Under the pieces are notes generated by a model. It was given only the letters and a program-made list of their open reading frames with translations, had not been told where the DNA came from and searched no databases. Positions 33,231 to 44,479 of a stretch of 64,000 nt of DNA are shown one piece after another. Every line of letters begins with the position of its first letter. Within the stretch, counting starts at the first letter, position 1. The stretch spans positions 1,624,199 to 1,688,198 of the forward strand of contig OZ025872.1 of the NCBI GenBank assembly GCA_964019415.1, in the 5' to 3' direction. The DNA is from Ianthella basta. Its lineage: Eukaryota; Porifera; Demospongiae; Verongiida; Ianthellidae. The translations under genes and the position numbers were made by a program.

Positions 33231-33331
33231 TGTGTGTATGTTCAGCTGAGACAACATTGGTTTCTGTGCACTTTGAGGCTATTGCTACGTCGGCGCGCAC
33301 CTGCAAGTATAAGTTTGCCTTGGCTCATGCA

Positions 33332-33697
33332 ATGGGCCTAATTCTACTGCTTGGGGGTGATGTTGAATATAATCCTGGGCCGTCAAAGCAATGGCAGAGA
33401 AGACAGGCTAAGAAACAGTGGTACAAAACACAAAAGGATGACATCCTTGCAAGACAAAAACTACAGTATGCTCAAGAACCACAGCCTAAGAAAGATGCTT
33501 CCAAAACTGACTATGAAGCCAGACGACAGCGTAAACGGGCTGCTTCTCGGGTGCACTATGAAGCAAATCCAGTGCCTCAACTGGTTGCTTCTCAAAAAGC
33601 TATGCTGCAAACCCAGAGCCAAAGAAGGCAGCTTCTCGAGCACACTATGAGCCAAATCCAGAGCCAAAATTGCTTCTTGGGCAAGCTATACTGCTAA
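33332..33697 (+). pseudogene. Helitron protein N-terminus with 2A-like motif
   Basis: From MGLILLLGG the frame runs into GDVEYNPGP at 33356-33382, an exact fit to the 2A consensus, only about 16 residues after a possible start. Then comes a very basic stretch (KQWQRRQAKKQWYKT) and repeats like AASRVHYEANP that recur in shifted frames downstream to about 33870. Skipping at the NPG/P junction would release a tiny hydrophobic leader and leave the Rep-helicase starting at Pro. The same region is open further upstream to 33230. Confidence 0.7.
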
Positions 33698-34812
33698 CCC
33701 AGAGCGAAAACGTGCTGCTTCTAAGGCAAGCTATGATGCTATCCAGAGCCAAAGCGTGTGGTATCTGTGGCAAACTATGCAACAAATTCAAGGGTAATAA
33801 GGGCAGCTTCAGACAACAGTATGCAGTGAATCCACAGCCCAAAAAGGCTGCTTCACGAATGAGGCTTTAAGCTCGTCCAAACGCAGTTAGAAAAGCAGTG
33901 AAGGCATACTCTGAACAACGAAAAGGTACTGTGAACCACTATCATAGAGGAATGTACAGTCTAAACGAAACATAGGCAAGCACGAAAGCACAATTTGCAA
34001 TGGAATTGCAAAGAATACTCTTAGCTTTGCCTCGCTTGCGGCTGTCACTGCGACAAAGTTTTAAAAAGGCAAATGATAGCATTGCAAACTGCATGACCAA
34101 AACTGAGCTAAATAAATCTGTTCGCAGAATTGCAGTGCAGTGACTTATGGAGTGTGTTTGGAAGAAATGACAAACTACAGCTGGGCTACTGTTGAAGTGT
34201 ATCAGAGCAGTGAACACCTTGGACTTGTCTGTGACTAATTTGGGGGGAGGTGTTCACACTATCACTTCTGAGCCAAACGTTTATGACACGGCATACACCA
34301 AATGCACACACACTGGTGCTGTGCCAGTGGATGCAAATGGGTGGTGCTGTGTAGCTAAAGAAATTGGCGACTGTGACAAAAAGAGCATGCACCCTAGGAA
34401 ATGGAGGTGCACCGAATAATGTAAACTGCCTGACCACAATTAAGTACAGTCTATTGTTGATACAAAGGCTTGGTTCCAAAAGCCATTTGCAACACATAGA
34501 CAAAGGCTTGATAACCTGGATGAAGGATGCGAACAGGGACACTACTTTAGCCAGATCCAATTGGAAGATGTGGATGACTTGAGCACAGGAGCTGTGCCAA
34601 CAGCTCAAAGGTCATCCAATTCTTTGTGCTTCGGGAGATTGTAGTAGCCTGCTCAGAACACTTGCAGCTTCTGCCATTCACTACCCAAAGCTGCGTAGAC
34701 CTCTGCACCTGCTCTACTGTGCTAAGAAATCACACCAGCAGATTAAGGACATTGATTCTGCACTTTCTGCAGCAGATTTCAATCTTCTTGCAACTGCAGC
34801 AGATGTGACTTT

Positions 34813-35181
34813 GTGGAATTCTTTGAGTCTGATATTGAAATTGACAAGTCACAATTGAAAACAAAATCAACATTCATGCCTGGGATGCCTGGCTTGGAAG
34901 CAAAACCACAGGTAGAGCATGCTCTTCTAATCACTCAGTTTGAAGGAGAAGTAAGTGATGACCCTGAATATGCTTGCTGCAGCTGTGAACGCTTGCACCA
35001 GTGTAAGGCAGTAACTAGCATGAAAAATTTGGACAAAAAGTTTTCATCACCAATGTGGCAACAGTTGAAGGGGCACATACTGCAGCATGATAAAAGTGTT
35101 AGCATTGCCACTCTGTATGTATGCCAATACTGCCGGCCAGTTCTTAAAAGATGCCTTCACGCTGCATTCTCAATAGTTTGA
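34813..35181 (+). pseudogene. Helitron Cys-rich (DUF6570-like) region
   Basis: Reads EYACCSCERLHQCKAVTSMK and later LYVCQYCRPVLKRC: paired Cys motifs as found upstream of the Rep domain in many animal Helitrons. A following piece near 35200-35330 reads DALSRQLIQRAKAFQTIVRL in another frame. Function in the family is unclear; DNA binding is usually assumed. Confidence 0.6.
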
Positions 35182-36110
35182 TAACTGAGCCTGTGCCCAC
35201 AGAACTATCTAACTTGGATGCTTTGAGCAGACAGCTCATTCAGCGTGCTAAAGCCTTTCAGACAATTGTAAGGTTGGGCACATACACAGCCAAAGTGCCT
35301 GTTTATGATTCACTCAAGGCATGTAAGTGAACCATGTTCTTTCTTCCCCTGCCTTTAAAAAAGACTTTGTAAACATTAGGGAATGTGAAAATTGCCAATG
35401 TACCCCCACACAGAAATACAGTGTAGGGTCATGTGTACAATTGCATTGCACCTTGTGATCAATGGAGTACCTTCTAAGGAGAAAGCGGTCTGGCGCAGCA
35501 TAGTCAATGTTAGTGCAGTCAAGGGTGCCATACAGAAGCTGAAATAAATAAATTGGCTGTACAATGAGGTTGATGACACAAGCATTGATGACGTTGCCGA
35601 ACAAGTGATTGAAACTGCAGACAGTGCCACCAGTACCATGCTGGTGAAAGTGAGCAAGGAAGATGTTTGCGGTTTCCAGTCATACACGATTCGTACACTG
35701 AATGACAAGCAGTCTACAGTGTCTGACATTGAACAGTACAAAATGCTTAGTGTAAAGGAGGATGCACTGGACAGTCGCCAAAAGTATCTGGATGTCATGT
35801 GCTTTCTTCACTTATTCCCAAGTGGTAGGGTTGGTGAGTTTCACCCGCGTGAAGTAAAAATTTCTTCCAATGAGTATGCCAAGTCGCGGCTGCTCAACAA
35901 GGACTGTCGGTTCCAAAGGACCCGCAGTATGTCTGGCAAAAAGAGTTGTGGCAAATCTCCGCTGGTGTGCACAATTTGATGAAAAGAACTGAACAGCAAA
36001 GAATGTCTGTGCCGCTATTCCTGAACAAGGTTTCACACTCTGATGAGAGTATTGAAGCAAACCTGTCCACCATATTCCAGTCCATATGAGATACAAAGCA
36101 GTACTGGTTC

Positions 36111-36746
36111 TTGCGGTCAAGTGAATTGCGCTGCATGCTGCGGGAGTGGGGCACCCTGTTTCTCACATTCAGCTGTGCTGAATATGAGTTGCCTGAGATT
36201 GAAAGTTACCTCAGGAAGGTGAATCAGGTACCCGACAGTTATCCAGTTGGCAAGTTGTGCTGTAAAGATCCATTGTCAGTGTCAAGGAAATTTTCCCTCA
36301 CGTTTCATGCATTGTTCAATACTGGGATACTGAAGGGAAAGGATCTTGGACAGGTAGACCATTATTTCTTCAAAAAGGAATATCAGGTACGTGGAGCGCC
36401 TCATTATCATGTTGCCCTTTGGATAAGAGGTGCACCAGTAATTGGCAAGGATCAGCCAAAGAAAGTATTAGATTGGATTCAGCAAAGAATCACTTGCAGA
36501 CTGCCTGAAGAGAAGTCCAATCCAGAATTGCACAGGCTGGTCACTAGGTACCAGATGCACACATGCAGTAAGTACTGCAAGAGGAAAGTAAAGTACAGTG
36601 AAGCATATGTGACCAGATGCAAGTTTGGGTTCCCGCATGACATTTGTGAAGCTAGTTCATTGAATAGGGTTGATGATTTCCTCAAGTTGAGGAAGAAAAT
36701 ATACCACCTTCCTCACACTGAGTATGAAACACGAGTCAAACACTGA
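36111..36746 (+). pseudogene. Helitron Rep (HUH endonuclease) domain
   Basis: An open 211-residue piece: GTLFLTFSCAEYELPEIESY opens the Helitron_like_N domain, and YQVRGAPHYHVALWIRGAPV carries the His-x-His metal site of HUH nucleases. Further on it has Cys/His motifs (HTCSKYCKRKVKYSE). The next piece, from 36724, reads SSLALAHYVTGYVTKAERS, the region with the family's catalytic tyrosines. This nuclease cuts and rejoins single strands in rolling-circle transposition. Confidence 0.85.
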
Positions 36747-37705
36747 TGTGCAATTTATTGCCGAATCATCACTAGCTCTTGCTCACTATGTAACGGGTTA
36801 TGTGACAAAAGCAGAAAGAAGCAACATGCAGGATTTGTCGAAGGAAATCAGTTCCAACAAGAGTGTGTACAGTCGGCTTTGGAGCCTTGGCATTCGCAGC
36901 TTGCGTTCTCGAGAGTGCGGACTCTATGAGGCGAGTGACCTGTGATTATCTGTGTGAAAAGTCAGACACAGTACAGTGGATTGATGCAACACTTCCACAC
37001 AAAGTAAATGTAGGTTGAAGGATCACAACAAGCTGCAGGAGCTTGGAAAAAGTGATCCAGGCTCGACTGAAATCTTTGAAGATAGTGTTGTTGACACTCA
37101 CTATCCTCAAAGGCCAAATGACGTGGAGAAGGTTTGCCTTTATGATTTTGTCAAGTACTATGTAAAGTGCAAGGATGATAACTTGGGGCAGCACAAGTAT
37201 CGCAAACTTGTCAAGCCATGCCTTCCCAATCATAGGATCTTTGACCCTAACAAGGAGAACCAGCGAGAAGAGTACTTCTACTCCATGCTGCTGTTGTTTG
37301 TTCCTTTCAGAGATGAAAGGTCTCTTCTGGCACAAGGTGAATCTGCTGAAGCAGCCTTCAATTGATTGATGGAGTCAAACTCTGGCCTGTACAAACATCA
37401 TGACAGATTACAGCAGATACTTAAAGCAAATGCCAAAATGACATCAATGAAGCAAGACAGGAGGAGGCAAAGTAAACTGCTGACAAAGAGAATGGAAGCA
37501 ATGGAATTGCTGAGGAAGCAACAGCAGCTATGAATGATGTGCAAGACCTTCAAGCCAATTGCATCATCGAAACGAGTCTTGAGAAGTGCATCAAAATGTT
37601 GAATGCAGATCAGACGTGTGTCTTTGAGCGTGTGTCTGAAACTGACTGCCTTTCAACAATCGAAACCTCGCGGCAGCCATTTTAGCAATGATATCATACA
37701 CAACA

Positions 37706-37712
37706 CACACAA

Positions 37713-37762
<50 letters not shown>
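37706..37762. repeat. (CA)n microsatellite
   Basis: CA tract at the right edge of the Helitron remnant, before the flank of the second-type exon. Confidence 0.96.
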
Positions 37763-37765
<3 letters not shown>

Positions 37766-37905
37766 AAGCATAGGTAGATTATGTGCCTAACACAGCATGG
37801 GTTAGATTAGGCTACTAAACAACAGTCAAGGCTGGTTGGTATAGGGTAGACTGGCTCAGTTATTACACTGAGTTCACTGTTGAGTAATCTGACTACCTCA
37901 CTAAC

Positions 37906-38091
37906 CACTCAGCTGCATAGCTTCCTTATTGTGTCCAAATTTCATTAGCACGTCTGCTGTTCCAGTCACCACTTCCAAAGGTTTGGTGCACTGGATAGGT
38001 ACAAGTTGATAAGGCAGGTCCCCTCCTACTCCTTTCATTCTCTTCACTTCATTCTCAGTCACCAACGTCTTCTGGTACAACTCTGACAGCA
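37906..38091 (-). CDS. Second-type death-fold exon, copy S2
   Basis: 186 bases (62 codons), open, phase 1-1. Acceptor ATCCTACACAG, donor AGTG|GTTAGTGAGG. Reads LSELYQKTLVTENEVKRMKG, then TKPLEVVTGTADVLMKFGHN. Compared with S1 it carries about nine extra residues in the middle (DLPYQLVPIQC region), again a multiple of three. Both S copies are minus strand like all other exons of the array. The flanks on the donor side match those of S1 for at least 100 bases. Confidence 0.65.
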
Positions 38092-38149
38092 CTGTGTAGG
38101 ATAGCAACACTGATACACAGACTGGGTACACAAAACAATCATATACCCT

Positions 38150-38163
38150 GTTGCCATGGCAAC
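38150..38163. promoter_or_regulatory. Perfect X-box-like palindrome
   Basis: GTTGCCATGGCAAC fits the RFX X-box half sites (GTTGCC, GGCAAC) with a two-base spacer. A near-match (ATTGCCATGGCAAC) lies about 1 kb to the right, near 39165. No adjoining gene start is recognised, so a regulatory role is only possible. Confidence 0.35.
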
Positions 38164-38208
38164 CGCGCGAAAATATATCACGTGAACAAGCCAGTCGGGA
38201 TATAAGTT

Positions 38209-38326
38209 ATAATTATAGTACGCTAAGCCGGCCTATATGCTTTTTATTTCACGAGGCACGAGGGCGCGAAGCACCCAAGGGCGAGTGAAATAAGAAGCAT
38301 ATAGGCCGGCTTAGCATACTATAATT
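38209..38326. repeat. Foldback hairpin with GGGCGCGAAGCACCC core
   Basis: Arms of about 43 bases (TAAGCCGGCCTATATGCTT against AAGCATATAGGCCGGCTTA and beyond) around the core at 38262-38276. The arms are unrelated to those of the hairpin at 2001; only the core is shared. Confidence 0.9.
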
Positions 38327-38345
38327 AGCTTATCGTTTTCAAAAG

Positions 38346-39193
38346 TTAAGAAGAACGCAGGCAATTTGCTGAACCCTCGAACGTTTCGTTGCCAAGTGTG
38401 TAGGAGATCAGAAGGAAGGCGCAAGAAGTCGGAAGGAATCTTTGGTAGGAGCACTGCTCTTGTTGTCGCCGCGGCCGGTGGAACTAGTATAAACTACGTA
38501 GCTACTTCGACTGCAATGAGGCCTATGCGAAGGACGTTTCAGCGCAGCAACCGTCATTCCGACGTCTCGGGTCTCTGAAGATATTCCATAACAAGATACA
38601 GGTTTGCAGTAAGTAGTTACGTACACCAAACTTTACCAAGTTTGGATTACTTGCGAAAAAAATCATCTGAATTCGCTGTAGCTGCAGAATGGAGACGAGG
38701 CAGCCACTGTAAGTGTTGTAGAGAATGTCCCGCTTGCACGGAAATGCTTTAGCTTGTTGCAGTACTGTGCAGCAGCGGAAACATGTTGTATTCAGTAGAG
38801 AAATGGCCTCTTCTCAGCATTTCTTGCTTAATGAATTTACAAGCACCATTCCTTTCTTGCATGCACATAGCATGCACACCAGCAAGTTATGCTAAATCAT
38901 AGGATGCCATGAGCATACACTGCCATGACATGACAAGGTGACACATGCACATGCTGCGAGAAAGTGATGCATGCAATGTGGACAGCAGCTGCTCGATGCA
39001 GAAGGTATGAAAAGTGAACAGCAATTTTATAAACTAAACTTTGGACATGAAGCGGATTGGCTGAAAATAAGAGCCCAGAGCTCCTGGTAAATTTATAAAG
39101 GGCTAGATGGGGTATATACAATATATACCCCAGTCTTTTCCTTTGATGATTTTGGCATTGCCATGGCAACCAACAATAACAGGAGCTAAGAAG
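38346..39193. other. No gene recognised; small palindrome
   Basis: Contains GGGGTATATACAATATATAC followed by CCC near 39106, a 10-base hairpin. No coding signal identified. Confidence 0.45.
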
Positions 39194-39794
39194 CATATGT
39201 GAGCGGGTTTGAGAAAAGGGACCACTTCGCACTAAAGGTCGATTTTGAGTTAGTGGTACTGAGTCACAGCACAGTTGATGGGTACTCTGTTGCACTTTGT
39301 TGCGCTTCAATAGCAGTTCCTGTTCCCGAGATACGCTCGCTCAAAGTGAGAATATACGCTCCGTTCGATTTTGAGAAAATGGCGTTTAAACATTTTACTT
39401 CTGGTTCTGTCTCCTAACTCCGCATACTATCCGTACTACGACAGGAAGTAGCAACAAAATGGCCACAATCGTAGACAGTCTGCCGGCTTTGTTTGTAACT
39501 GTAGCTGCCTACCTCACAGGACACGTCGCATGGGGCCAATGGAAAACAAGTTGACAGGATTTGTCTCACAGCTGTATTGACGCAAACATCTATGAACTGC
39601 AGCCTTCCATATTACTGGACACGATTTCTCTACCAGTTGCTGACCGCGTTGGAGCGGGCCTACAGAAGCCTCACACATGTTGATGGTTAAATCGCTCAGT
39701 TGTGATTACAAGCTCAAGTGGAAGTGCAGAACTATCTATTACCAGGTAAGCAATTGCTGCTTGGCACATTAAATTTTCCCCAATGTCACATTCT

Positions 39795-39922
<128 letters not shown>

Positions 39923-40009
39923 ATATGCAAAGGTTACAGGTTGAGGGTAAGATCAAGTGAAAATGTGTTAAAGTGGTAATAGAGGAGTTACTGTAATGGT
40001 GTAGTTTTA

Positions 40010-40585
40010 CTACTCTGGGCATGTCCGACTGTTATGACCTTCCTGTTGACAAGTACCACATTTGCAATTGCGCTTCTTAGGTGGCAGAGGGGCTGGATCA
40101 TCTTCAGTGGCACCAGGGTTCAGAGTTCCTCCTCTGCTGGCTTGAGGCTTGGGAGGGGTTGGCAGTGGGCATATGGTGTCCATGTCTTCAACAGGACAAA
40201 ACGGCCTTATGGATTCGTTTAAGTACCACTGCCATTCAGCACTAAGCCCATGAGGTGGAATGACTGAAGACAGCTCCTCAACACCAGGTGTCCAGGGCTC
40301 TTTTAGCAGGTGGAATTTAACCTCTGCTGACTCGCTGTGCTCCTTTGCAAAGACATCCCCAGGTGATGAGAATGAAATGTGAAAATGGTGGAACTTCTTA
40401 ATGCCCAGAAGCCTTTTCATCCTTGTTGCAAAGAAGTCTGTCCAGTTGCAGGTTGGAACAGTGACGCTGCCACCTTCACCTGATACCAACTGCGCAACAT
40501 TGCACTTGGCAGAGTCATTCACAACTTGAACAATGGATTGAAGGCTTTTGTCCGTCGGTATGCACGCTTCAAAAGGCCAAAACAC
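40010..40585 (-). pseudogene. C-terminal part of the DUF7869-like protein, zinc knuckle
   Basis: Begins in a frame different from the core piece. Reads WTDFFATRMKRLLGIKKFHH, FHISFSSPGDVFAKEHSES and a Pro-rich stretch, ending CKCGTCQQEGHNSRTCPE. CGTCQQEGHNSRTC is a CCHC zinc knuckle (C-x2-C-x4-H-x4-C), suggesting nucleic-acid binding at the C-terminus. It continues the core domain without loss of order. Confidence 0.7.
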
Positions 40586-41364
40586 CAGTCAGGTGCAAAC
40601 TTAGTGTGGCCAACAGGAAGGAACGACAGGGTGTTGCTATGCCTCTTGGTGAGTGTGCGCCAGAGAAGATAGTGCAGCATGCAATTATTCTTGTTTTGGC
40701 CGGTACAGTTGTCTGCATGGAGGTAGACATCTTTCTCACCGAACCCGTGATTTGTGAAGAAATAATCAATGCAGCTGATCACTGCGTTTGCACCTTTGCC
40801 ACAGTCTCCGGCTTCATCTGTTAAAAAGTTAGTTTGCCGTGGCAAGGCTTCACAAGTTACCCCAAACACTGTACACTTCCGAGGTGTCAGGAAGTATATG
40901 GGGCCTGGCTGCAAAGGATCAGATGGATAGTGCACCTGCTGGGCATAATCGAAGGAGTAGTGCACCTTAATGGCTTTTGAACTGCAAGGAATGCGTGAAG
41001 ATGGTGGTGGTGGTGTAAATTGCTCGCTAGTGACAAAGTGGGCACAAACACACTGTTTGCACTCCTTGCAGATGGTCTGGTAGTGCTCCCTCTCCATCTT
41101 CACAATTCGAAGATGCTCCAGGGCATTAGCAATGGCAGCGGATTTCTCAGCCTCTGGATGGTTGGCAGTGCGAACGATAGCTGCACTATTTTGCTGGCAT
41201 TGCCAGCAAAGATCTGATCGAGGCTTCATCACCAAAATGGATGGTACCAGCTTCCTCCACAAATAACAGAAAGTGGTGTATGCCACGGAATGGATCGCAC
41301 TCTCTGCTTCTGCGGCAGCCTGGTACACTTTCCAAACAGCTTTTATAGAGGTGCTTGATGGCAA
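40519..41364 (-). pseudogene. DUF7869-like core domain
   Basis: 281 open residues. SDLCWQCQQNSAAIVRTANH has a Cys pair; the core reads PIYFLTPRKCTVFGVTCEAL, then NFLTDEAGDCGKGANAVISC, VYLHADNCTGQNKNNCMLHY and SFLPVGHTKFAPDWCFGLLK. The Asp-Asn-Cys-x-Gly-Gln-Asn-Lys block is the hallmark of a family of large uncharacterised animal proteins, abundant in fishes and cnidarians, that I recall as DUF7869. Asp residues in TDEAGDCGKG and HADNC could form an RNase H-like catalytic centre, which is inference. Upstream pieces at 41380-41973 (HQNKTAEEPQKSLKENG...) belong to the same protein in other frames. Confidence 0.75.
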
Positions 41365-43038
41365 GAGCTGTACATCTGATCAGCTGTACCCAGGCACCCT
41401 TCCATGAAGCAGTAAGGCATGCTGCTCAGCATAGTTGAGCAGGAACTTTACAACAAATTTTGTTGAAGAAATGGACAAGGTGTGCCTTGGTAGTCTTCCT
41501 GCATTGCCACGAGTGCGTGGAGCAAGGCCATTCTCCTTGAGGCTTTTCTGAGGTTCTTCAGCTGTTTTGTTCTGATGCCGTGCAAAAAGCAGAACATTTT
41601 GCAGCACACTGGATTTCCCTGGTGGGTGAAGCTAATGTACGACTTTTCACGATCTGTTCCCTTGTGACGGGATGAGGTCGAGACTGCTGCACTGCTGTTA
41701 GTGCATGCTGCAATTTGGCCTAGGATTGCCATGTCCAGCTCTTGAGTGTGAGAGCTCAGCACAACACTCTCTTGATGATCTGACATACTCCACACTAAAC
41801 TGTTGACAGCATTGCATACCCCTCACCTTTGTACACCCACACACACTGGTCATGAACTCCAAGATAAGTTCTTCTTTTCTTCTATCTGTAGGGAGCCTGG
41901 TAGAGATAATATCTGCAGTGTCCGTGGTAAAACATTGCATTGCCTCTTCCACATGTTGGTCTGCGTGTACCACTCCATTCTCCTCTTCACTCTCTTCATC
42001 CCCACAGGCATCACTATCACTACCAGGGGCACCAGCTTGTTCTGCATAGATTTTTAAGTTGTTAAACTTTTTATGTAGCTATGCAGTAAAATTCTTATTG
42101 AAGTTAAGGTTATCATACCTTGCAAATTGTCTTGCTTGTCATAGCATCGACGTATGAGTCCTCCTCGTCGCTTTCAATTGCGAGGTCTCTACCTTTGTCC
42201 GGTGAAGTGAAGTAGTCATTAATAACTTCTAGCAGGGCCTGCTGGTCACCTCAACTAAACTCCAGCAAGCTGTTAACTGCTTTAGCAGCATCAGTAGCCC
42301 TCACAGCCATCGTTACGGGCTGTAAAGGTTACAACAGCGCCAGCTATGCGCAACTTGTTCGATCAGTTTGGTGACGCGTTACGGGGGTTCCCCTTGCTCC
42401 CGTATACCTTCCGTATAATTTCGCATAATGCTTCTGGTTCAAATCCGTTTACTTGGTGACCACGGCAGCTGTGTAAAACATTTCTTCCTCGTTTGAGATC
42501 CAGAAAAGGACTACGAGTTTCAAACTTGGCCACAATGTTGGGACTATGCTACAGGTACGTATGATGCAATAATCTCATTTTACCGGAAATATTACTCACT
42601 TGCGTATTTTCGCCCATAGTGACACTTTATACATAGTGCGAAGTGGTCCCTTTTCTCAAATCCGCTCACATATATATGCACAGGGGAGCTTAAATCCTGT
42701 TATATCCCAGCCCAAATATGAAAGGTGTGAAAGATAATGAATTGTTTTGATACCAACGAAGGTGTCAAATCACACCAAAGCACAAGCACACAAATGCAGC
42801 AACTTGCACTCAGCTTCAACTTTGCGTTGCTTCGGGAGAGTCCGCAAAGCACTGAAAAAGAGAATACCTCACTCCACCACGCTGCAACCAATGCACGCAA
42901 GCCAACAATGTAAAGCGCTTCATAGCCGAGCTAGATAAACCATGTACGCGACCCGCACAGTGCACAAACGAGAAACAGCAAGCTCATGCGCTAACTCATA
43001 CGCAAGGTGTATATGGATTTTAGGCGCACGAGCCCTGA

Positions 43039-43053
43039 GGGCGCGAAGCGCCC
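43039..43053. repeat. GGGCGCGAAGCGCCC core with short arms
   Basis: Third clean copy of the core, with GAGCCCT before and CGAGGGC after. Longer arms are not clear. Confidence 0.7.
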
Positions 43054-43084
43054 GAGGGCAACTACATAACCAATACTTAAACTA

Positions 43085-43250
43085 TGCTAATACTAAAGTC
43101 TACAATGTGTGTGGGTACACAGTCACTACTGAAGGTAGGAGGAACAAGTGCAGATAGAGGGGATTGGTGTTGAAGGCAACACTCACACAGTCGGCACAAT
43201 GTGCACCTATACATACATATACCCTCTGACAGCACTGTGTAGGATGATAA
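43085..43250 (-). pseudogene. Relic of second-type exon (acceptor edge) with flank
   Basis: The flank matches 9195-9360. On the minus strand it reads ATCCTACACAG, then TGCTGTCAGAGG, that is the acceptor and the first four codons of the S exon, directly followed by GTATATG; the rest of the exon is missing. Confidence 0.6.
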
Positions 43251-43254
43251 GGTA

Positions 43255-43650
43255 GCATGGTGTTATATACCTGTACTAGCAGAGTGGTTCGCCTTCAGCA
43301 AGCTACGGCGCCCGATGCCTGTCCCCCGATGCTCTCAGCAACCACGTTAATGCTATACCTCAAAAATTAATGATTATTGGTTTAAATTTGAACGTAGGAC
43401 AACGGTAAATCAAGTTTGGTAAAAAAAACAGGCGCTGGTGGGAACAATAATTAGAAAATGGCCGTCGTCCGCGAAGGAAAAAGCGGAAATGGATGGATAA
43501 CTCTCTGTGCACCACAAGACGGGTGACATCAACCCCACTATAACCTGACACCCAATGCCCCCAGCAATCACAGTGATTTTGAGGGCAATAGAGCAAGAAA
43601 CGCGCGCGTGTATCGTGAACACGCGCACACACAGACAGGTTTGGCTTTAT
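43255..43650. other. No gene recognised
   Basis: No domain or known repeat. CG-rich short words near 43600 precede a TG tract. Confidence 0.45.
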
Positions 43651-43654
43651 ATAT

Positions 43655-43722
43655 TAGATGCGCGTGTGTGTGTGTGTGTGTGCATGTGTGTGTGTTTGTG
43701 CGTGTGTGTGTGTGTGTGTGAG
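43655..43722. repeat. (TG)n microsatellite
   Basis: Impure TG tract, about 170 bases beyond the donor of the exon at 43892. Confidence 0.95.
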
Positions 43723-43891
43723 AGAGAGTGCATATGTTGGCATATCCATTCATCACACCATTTGAATGCATCCTTAAACAAAATTAAGGGTGGATATTTG
43801 TAATAAAGCAGTCTATGCAGTTGGTGCATGTGTCACCATCAAATTGACATAGCACAGTATTTGGAACACAATTTGGCAAAGTATAACTCAC

Positions 43892-44053
43892 TCTTCAGCT
43901 CCTCTTTCCCATTGCAGTCACATTGCTTCACTAGCACAGCAGGTGTGGTCAACAGAACTATAGGAGAATACTCCCACTCACAACTCCCCTTCCTATCCAC
44001 CTCAGAACAGTCCTCTGCTGTTGGGAGGTGTCCAGTGAAGAGTACATTTGATG
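43892..44053 (-). CDS. Death-fold (CARD-like) exon, copy 5
   Basis: 162 bases (54 codons), open, phase 1-1, acceptor CACCCTGCAG, donor A|GTGAGTTATAC. Reads SNVLFTGHLPTAEDCSEVDR, then EYSPIVLLTTPAVLVKQCDC and ends KEELK. About seven codons around helices 5-6 are lost, and a conserved Leu-x-x-His-Gly is gone, so the fold may be compromised. Length remains a multiple of three and no stop has arisen. Confidence 0.6.
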
Positions 44054-44479
44054 CTGCAGGGTGTGAATAGGTTTAGAAAGCACTTGATCAGTCACTGCTT
44101 CATGCAGTGTGCTGTGTACACATTTTCACTACACAGTATACACTCAACAGTTGGACACATGTAAAAGGAACCAGAAAGTAAGACCCCTCCTACCCCTACC
44201 CTGTTAATACCATGTACATCACGTAAGCACCATTCCCTCCATTCCCCTACCATAGTCCCTAGCACATAGCCCCATTCTACACATACAGTAGGCAGAAAGG
44301 TCTACCGGGGGTATTCTCACAAAGACAGCTGTTTACAGACACACTCACACACCAAACCCACGACACTATTCCAATCTATCGAAATTCACAAATTGAAAAC
44401 ATGCAGTCATAAATTGTGCCATATGCCTCTGAACATAAAGGCAAACATGGCTTCTTCCCAAAGACTCCATGTTACATAT

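Larger units (their letters stand above)
33231..37690 (+). mobile_element. Helitron remnant (Rep part, helicase lost)
   Basis: Protein pieces of a Helitron in order on one strand: an N-terminus with a 2A-like motif, a Lys/Arg/Ala repeat region, a Cys-rich region, the Rep nuclease, and the start of the Pif1-type helicase (MLNADQTCVFERVSE near 37597), which is cut before the Walker A motif by a CA tract. Many frame changes and stops separate the pieces, so this copy is dead. The TC and hairpin-CTRR ends of Helitrons were not found. Confidence 0.85.

Noticed and set aside
40034-40222. Plus-strand open frames within 39.2-42.7 kb
   Set aside because: Shadows of the minus-strand DUF7869-like protein, which has clear conserved motifs.
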